DNA of 64,000 bases from Heyndrickxia acidicola (GTDB lineage Bacteria > Bacillota > Bacilli > Bacillales > Bacillaceae_C): positions 880,847 to 944,846 of the forward strand of contig NZ_KV440953.1 of NCBI RefSeq assembly GCF_001636425.1. Direction: 5' to 3'. Under the pieces are notes generated by a model. That model ran no database searches, was not told where the DNA came from, and saw nothing but the letters and a program-made list of their open reading frames with translations. This document shows positions 60,845 to 64,000 of this stretch, piece after piece (within the stretch, counting starts at the first letter, position 1; each line of letters opens with the position of its first letter). The translations under genes and the position numbers were made by a program.

Positions 60845-61166
60845 TTAGAAATAACTTCTGTATTGTAATAACAATGCTGCAAGGCAAATAATTGTATAAA
60901 CCAAGGAAGTAAGAAAGGCAACATTCGGTAAAAACTCAGATTTTTGTTCTTCCACCTTGTATCCCGATGTTTGCTTGGGCTATCATATCTACATTTTTAC
61001 TCCAAAACCCTCCTCCCTTTGAAGTAAAAAAACCAATAATAACAGTGACTGCAATTCCAATAAAAAATGAATAATCAATAAATTTCGTGTGAGTATAGTG
61101 AGTAATGCCGTAAATTAAGCCTAATAAAACAAATAAGGTAAGTATAATTGTGATTAATCGTTTCAT
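60845..61166 (-). pseudogene. small membrane protein gene, frameshifted (DUF3899-like)
   Basis: The minus-strand frame from ATG 61166 encodes two membrane helices and SKGGGFWSKNVDMIAQANIG, then stops at 60936. Shifting one base near 60958 continues the product as VEEQKSEFLPNVAFLTSLVY with a third helix, to a TAA at 60845-60847. The continuation fits a three-helix DUF3899-type protein, so a one-base insertion probably broke the gene. The family name is from memory. Confidence 0.6.
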
Positions 61167-61389
61167 TATTAGTTAGAGCCCCCTTTATAAAACCTATATC
61201 TAAACATTAACATATTTTGATTTTTTATTGGATATATTATCTTTTTTTGGTATTAAATCCTTATTGCATTAACCTGAATCTTTAGTTTAAGTGTAAATCT
61301 ACTAATATTACTTCTGCATTAACATAAATATCCAATTCCCTTCTAAATAGAAAGAACCGAAAACTTCCCATTTTTGTAAATTATAACTT

Positions 61390-61653
61390 CGCCTTAGTTT
61401 AGCATCTTATCGGAAGATAAACGTGGTGAGTTCAGAGAACGCGGGATTCAAGATCAGTTACAAAAGCTAGTACATTAAATATTATAAATAATGCGATAAG
61501 GGTATTGAACACTGTATATTTAAGTGACGTAACAAAAGAGTTTCAGAAAAAAGGGTTTTAAAAGAAGAGTTACTTCTACACGTCTCTTCCTTAAGATGGG
61601 AACATATTAATTTCCTAGGAGAATATAAATTTAGATCGTTAAATAAAGATTGA
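61390..61653 (+). pseudogene. Tn3-family transposase (tnpA) C-terminal remnant
   Basis: Pieces in three frames match the end of Tn3 transposases. They are RLSLASYRKIN, then after a deletion RGEFRERGIQDQLQK, TLNIINNAIRVLNTVYLSD, and finally SLRWEHINFLGEYKF before TGA 61651-61653. Frameshifts and a stop make it non-functional. It reads toward the adjacent right inverted repeat. Confidence 0.8.
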
Positions 61654-61710
61654 AAAAAAACTTACCAAATTCCTTAGCGTAGAAATTTCACCAAAAGTTG
61701 GCGGTCTCCC

Positions 61711-61949
61711 TTTCGGATCAGCTGAAACTGAGGTGAAAAACGAGCAGTTTCCAATGAAGCATTCATGAATTTAGAAAATAATGAAAAAAATTTTTCTAAA
61801 AAAACTTAATTATACCAAGCTATTAAGCGTTTACATAACATTATATCTATTAAAAGGCCTATTGCATAATTGATATTACAGCCATATAATGTCTACAAAG
61901 AAAGTACAGTTGTTCTTTCTGGGAATACAAACTGGCGGGGGGACTTTTA
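61711..61949 (+). other. hom upstream region
   Basis: This AT-rich leader has a small AGAAAG/CTTTCT hairpin near 61898-61920. No T-box or other riboswitch consensus was recognised. The hom promoter must lie here, just beyond the transposon end. Confidence 0.45.
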
Positions 61950-63245
61950 GTGGATAGCATATCAATTGGATTATTAGGTTTAGGGACAGTGGGATCCGGG
62001 GTTGTAAAAATAATTGAAAATCATCAGGACACATTGATTCATCAAGTAGGCTGTCCAGTAAAGGTAAAGAAAATTCTTGTACAAAATCCTTCCAAAAGCA
62101 GAGACGTTGGAGTGGATGCAGCTACATTAACGATAAATCCAGAAGAAATTCTTAATGATCCAACCATTGACGTCATTATAGAAGTCATGGGGGGAGTAGA
62201 AGATACAAAAGCCTACTTATTGGAAGCATTAAGAAAAGGGAAAAATGTTGTAACGGCTAACAAAGATTTAATGGCTCTCTATGGGTCAGAGCTTTTAGCA
62301 GCTGCTTCTGAAAATGGCTGTGACTTATACTACGAAGCAAGTGTAGGCGGAGGAATTCCTATTATTAGAAGTCTTGCTGATGGGCTGTCCTCAGATAAGC
62401 TAACCAAAATTATGGGGATTGTGAACGGTACAACAAATTTTATCCTGACAAAAATGAGCCAGGAGGGTTCTCCCTATGATCAGGTCTTAAAAGAAGCTCA
62501 AAGCCTCGGTTTTGCTGAAGCAGACCCTACCTCAGATGTAGAAGGATTGGATGCTGCGAGAAAGATGGCCATCCTGGCTTCTCTGGGCTTTTCTATGAAC
62601 ATAGATTTAGATGATGTTTTGGTTAAAGGAATCTCCTCCATCACAGAGGAAGATATTAAGTATGGAAAACAGCTGGGATACACCATGAAACTAATTGGTA
62701 CAGCACATCGTGATAATGAAAAAGTGGAAGTAAGTGTTCAGCCAACGCTTTTAATAGATTCTCATCCGCTGGCTTCTGTTCAGAATGAATTTAATGCGGT
62801 TTATGTCTATGGTGAAGCGGTAGGCGAAACGATGTTCTATGGCCCAGGTGCCGGTAGTTTGCCTACAGCCACCGCTGTTGTATCTGATTTGGTCTGTGTC
62901 TTAAAAAACATGCGTCTTGGAGTCAGCGGGAGAAATTTATTGACTCCTCAATATACGAAACAGTTAAAACCGAAAGAATCTATTTATTCTAAATATTATT
63001 TTCGTTTGCACGTGAAAGATGAAGTAGGCGTATTTTCAAATATAACTGCAATATTTGCACAGCACAGAGCAAGCTTTGAAAAAATTCTCCAGCTACCTCT
63101 AAAAGAGTCCGGTCTGGCTGAAATCATTCTTGTTACTCATCAAACATCACTAAAAGACTATGAAGATATTATAAAGAATCTTGAAGGTTTAGAAAAAATC
63201 AAGGAAATAAAAAGCATTTATCGGGTAGAAGGAGGAGGAAGATAA
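61950..63245 (+). CDS. hom: homoserine dehydrogenase Hom
   Basis: This 431-residue enzyme reduces aspartate semialdehyde to homoserine in Thr/Met synthesis. The N-terminal NAD(P) site is [43 protein letters not shown] and [16 protein letters not shown] are the catalytic-domain signatures. A C-terminal ACT domain (about residues 350-425, [20 protein letters not shown]) suggests feedback control by threonine. GTG 61950 follows GGGGGG. Its TAA overlaps the thrC ATG by one base. Confidence 0.95.
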   Translation: MDSISIGLLGLGTVGSGVVKIIENHQDTLIHQVGCPVKVKKILVQNPSKSRDVGVDAATLTINPEEILNDPTIDVIIEVMGGVEDTKAYLLEALRKGKNVVTANKDLMALYGSELLAAASENGCDLYYEASVGGGIPIIRSLADGLSSDKLTKIMGIVNGTTNFILTKMSQEGSPYDQVLKEAQSLGFAEADPTSDVEGLDAARKMAILASLGFSMNIDLDDVLVKGISSITEEDIKYGKQLGYTMKLIGTAHRDNEKVEVSVQPTLLIDSHPLASVQNEFNAVYVYGEAVGETMFYGPGAGSLPTATAVVSDLVCVLKNMRLGVSGRNLLTPQYTKQLKPKESIYSKYYFRLHVKDEVGVFSNITAIFAQHRASFEKILQLPLKESGLAEIILVTHQTSLKDYEDIIKNLEGLEKIKEIKSIYRVEGGGR

Positions 63246-64000
63246 TGATTGCAAAAGGAATCCTGTTAAAGTATCGAAACTATCTACCTGTAAATGAACA
63301 TACTCCCTTACTATCCCTAAATGAAGGAAATACGCCTCTCATAAAGTTAGAGAAGCTCTCAAAAGAATGGGGAGTGGAGCTATACGTAAAAACGGAGGGA
63401 GTGAATCCTACAGGGTCTTTCAAAGATCGAGGAATGGTAATGGCTGTTGCAAAAGCTTTAGAAGCAGGGACTCAGACCATCATTTGTGCATCAACCGGCA
63501 ATACATCCGCCTCTGCAGCTGCATATGCAGCGCGTTCAGGAATTCGGTCAATTGTCATTATACCAGAAGGGAAAATTGCAGCTGGGAAACTGGCCCAGGC
63601 AGCTATGTATGGTGCAAACATTCTTTCAATTGAAGGGAATTTTGACCAAGCTCTGCAAATGGTAAGAAACTTAAGCGAAACGGAGCCTATTACATTGGTG
63701 AACTCAGTGAATCCATACCGTCTCCAAGGTCAAAAAACGGCTGCTTTTGAGATTTGTGATGAACTTGGTGATGCTCCTGATATTGTGGCTCTTCCTGTTG
63801 GAAATGCAGGGAATATAAGTGCTTATTGGATGGGATTTAAAGAATATCATAAACATAAAGGGACTGCCCTTCCCTCCATGCATGGTTTTCAAGCGGAGGG
63901 TGCTTCACCTCTTGTAAAAGGGAAAGTTTTCGAGTGCCCTGAGACCATTGCAACTGCTATACGAATTGGAAACCCTGCAAGCTGGAATCTGGCTGTAGAG
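63245..64000 (+). CDS. thrC: threonine synthase ThrC (5' part, runs off the window)
   Basis: The open frame from ATG 63245 continues past the right edge with 252 codons visible. It is a PLP enzyme that converts O-phosphohomoserine to threonine. The N-terminus has [13 protein letters not shown]. The PLP lysine is in [11 protein letters not shown], followed by [17 protein letters not shown] and the PLP phosphate loop [23 protein letters not shown] lies upstream within hom. The arrangement hom-thrC, usually followed by thrB in Bacillus, supports the call. Confidence 0.95.
   Translation, partial: MIAKGILLKYRNYLPVNEHTPLLSLNEGNTPLIKLEKLSKEWGVELYVKTEGVNPTGSFKDRGMVMAVAKALEAGTQTIICASTGNTSASAAAYAARSGIRSIVIIPEGKIAAGKLAQAAMYGANILSIEGNFDQALQMVRNLSETEPITLVNSVNPYRLQGQKTAAFEICDELGDAPDIVALPVGNAGNISAYWMGFKEYHKHKGTALPSMHGFQAEGASPLVKGKVFECPETIATAIRIGNPASWNLAVE

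Larger units (their letters stand above)
59795..61710 (+). mobile_element. decayed Tn3-family transposon
   Basis: The 38-bp left inverted repeat (59795-59832) starts GGGGTACCGCCAAGATATCG and ends ACGATAAG. The right one (61673-61710) reads, on the minus strand, GGGAGACCGCC through CTACGCTAAG. The two agree at 27 of 38 positions and follow the Tn4430-type end pattern (GGGGTACCGCC to ACGCTAAG). A transposase remnant ends 20 bases inside the right repeat, the usual Tn3 layout. Between the ends lie a HAD hydrolase gene and a broken membrane-protein gene. TTTCG occurs at both junctions and may be the 5-bp target duplication, though it overlaps the first G on the left. Confidence 0.8.

Noticed and set aside
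61711-61949. T-box or other riboswitch ahead of hom-thrC
   Set aside because: No T-box AGGGTGGNACCGCG-like sequence, specifier loop or terminator/antiterminator pair was found.

Overview
The window comes from an AT-rich, endospore-forming Firmicute of the family Bacillaceae (Bacillus sensu lato). The evidence is strong AGGAGG-type ribosome binding sites, frequent GTG and TTG starts, a spore cortex hydrolase (cwlJ) behind a sigma-E-like promoter, a glgBCDA operon, a YjgC/DUF1641/FdhD formate dehydrogenase set, BrfA, CspC-like and CarD-like proteins, and an OpuF-type osmolyte importer. No rRNA, tRNA, CRISPR array or intact prophage was seen.

Layout. 1-5.2 kb: HNH protein, UPF1-like helicase, GNAT acetyltransferase, cwlJ, and a guanidine-I (ykkC) riboswitch with its own terminator ahead of a small membrane protein. 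5.8-13 kb: a GH15 protein behind a cre-like site, then glgB-glgC-glgD-glgA with no glgP. 13.3-18.2 kb: exoA, a DUF2187 protein, a Mug-type glycosylase, then a three-gene cluster of an Lgt paralog, a cysteine-rich radical SAM enzyme and a small membrane protein. 18.4-20.2 kb: a dead alpha/beta hydrolase gene and a YdcF protein. 20.4-24.9 kb: formate dehydrogenase, DUF1641 protein and FdhD. 25.4-34.4 kb: endonuclease IV family protein, long-form SpeD, brfA, a His-rich repeat protein with sigma-K-like promoters, a PhoE-like phosphatase, an MFS transporter and a DEAD-box helicase. 35-44 kb: aldehyde dehydrogenase pseudogene, OpuF-like ABC pair, DUF2294 protein, fdhD remnant, FNT channel, and a VanW protein with a secreted partner. 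44.2-53.3 kb: a sigma-54 activator followed by an acyl-CoA ligase and a six-gene beta-oxidation-like operon, each behind its own -24/-12 promoter. 54-59.7 kb: DDAH-like hydrolase, S33 peptidase, CarD-like regulator, cspC and a DUF2089 trio. 59.8-61.7 kb: a decayed Tn3-family transposon. 61.9-64 kb: hom and the 5' part of thrC.

How the parts fit. The 44-53 kb block reads as one regulon. A PAS/AAA+ activator works with sigma-54 to switch on activation of a carboxylic acid (ligase) and its oxidation by two acyl-CoA dehydrogenases, a two-subunit MaoC hydratase, an SDR dehydrogenase and a thiolase. The hydratase pair keeps catalytic residues in only one subunit. The 15.7-18.2 kb cluster is the best candidate for an undescribed system, since it pairs a phospholipid-binding transferase fold with a radical SAM enzyme resembling lipid C-C coupling enzymes.

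The intergenic spaces hold three dispersed repeat families. Family B is a 161-bp MITE with GGCT termini and 8-bp target duplications. Family A is about 130 bp with GGGCTTTGTTA-like ends. Family C is a GC-rich palindromic element. Several genes have been eroded or reshaped by point mutations and insertions.
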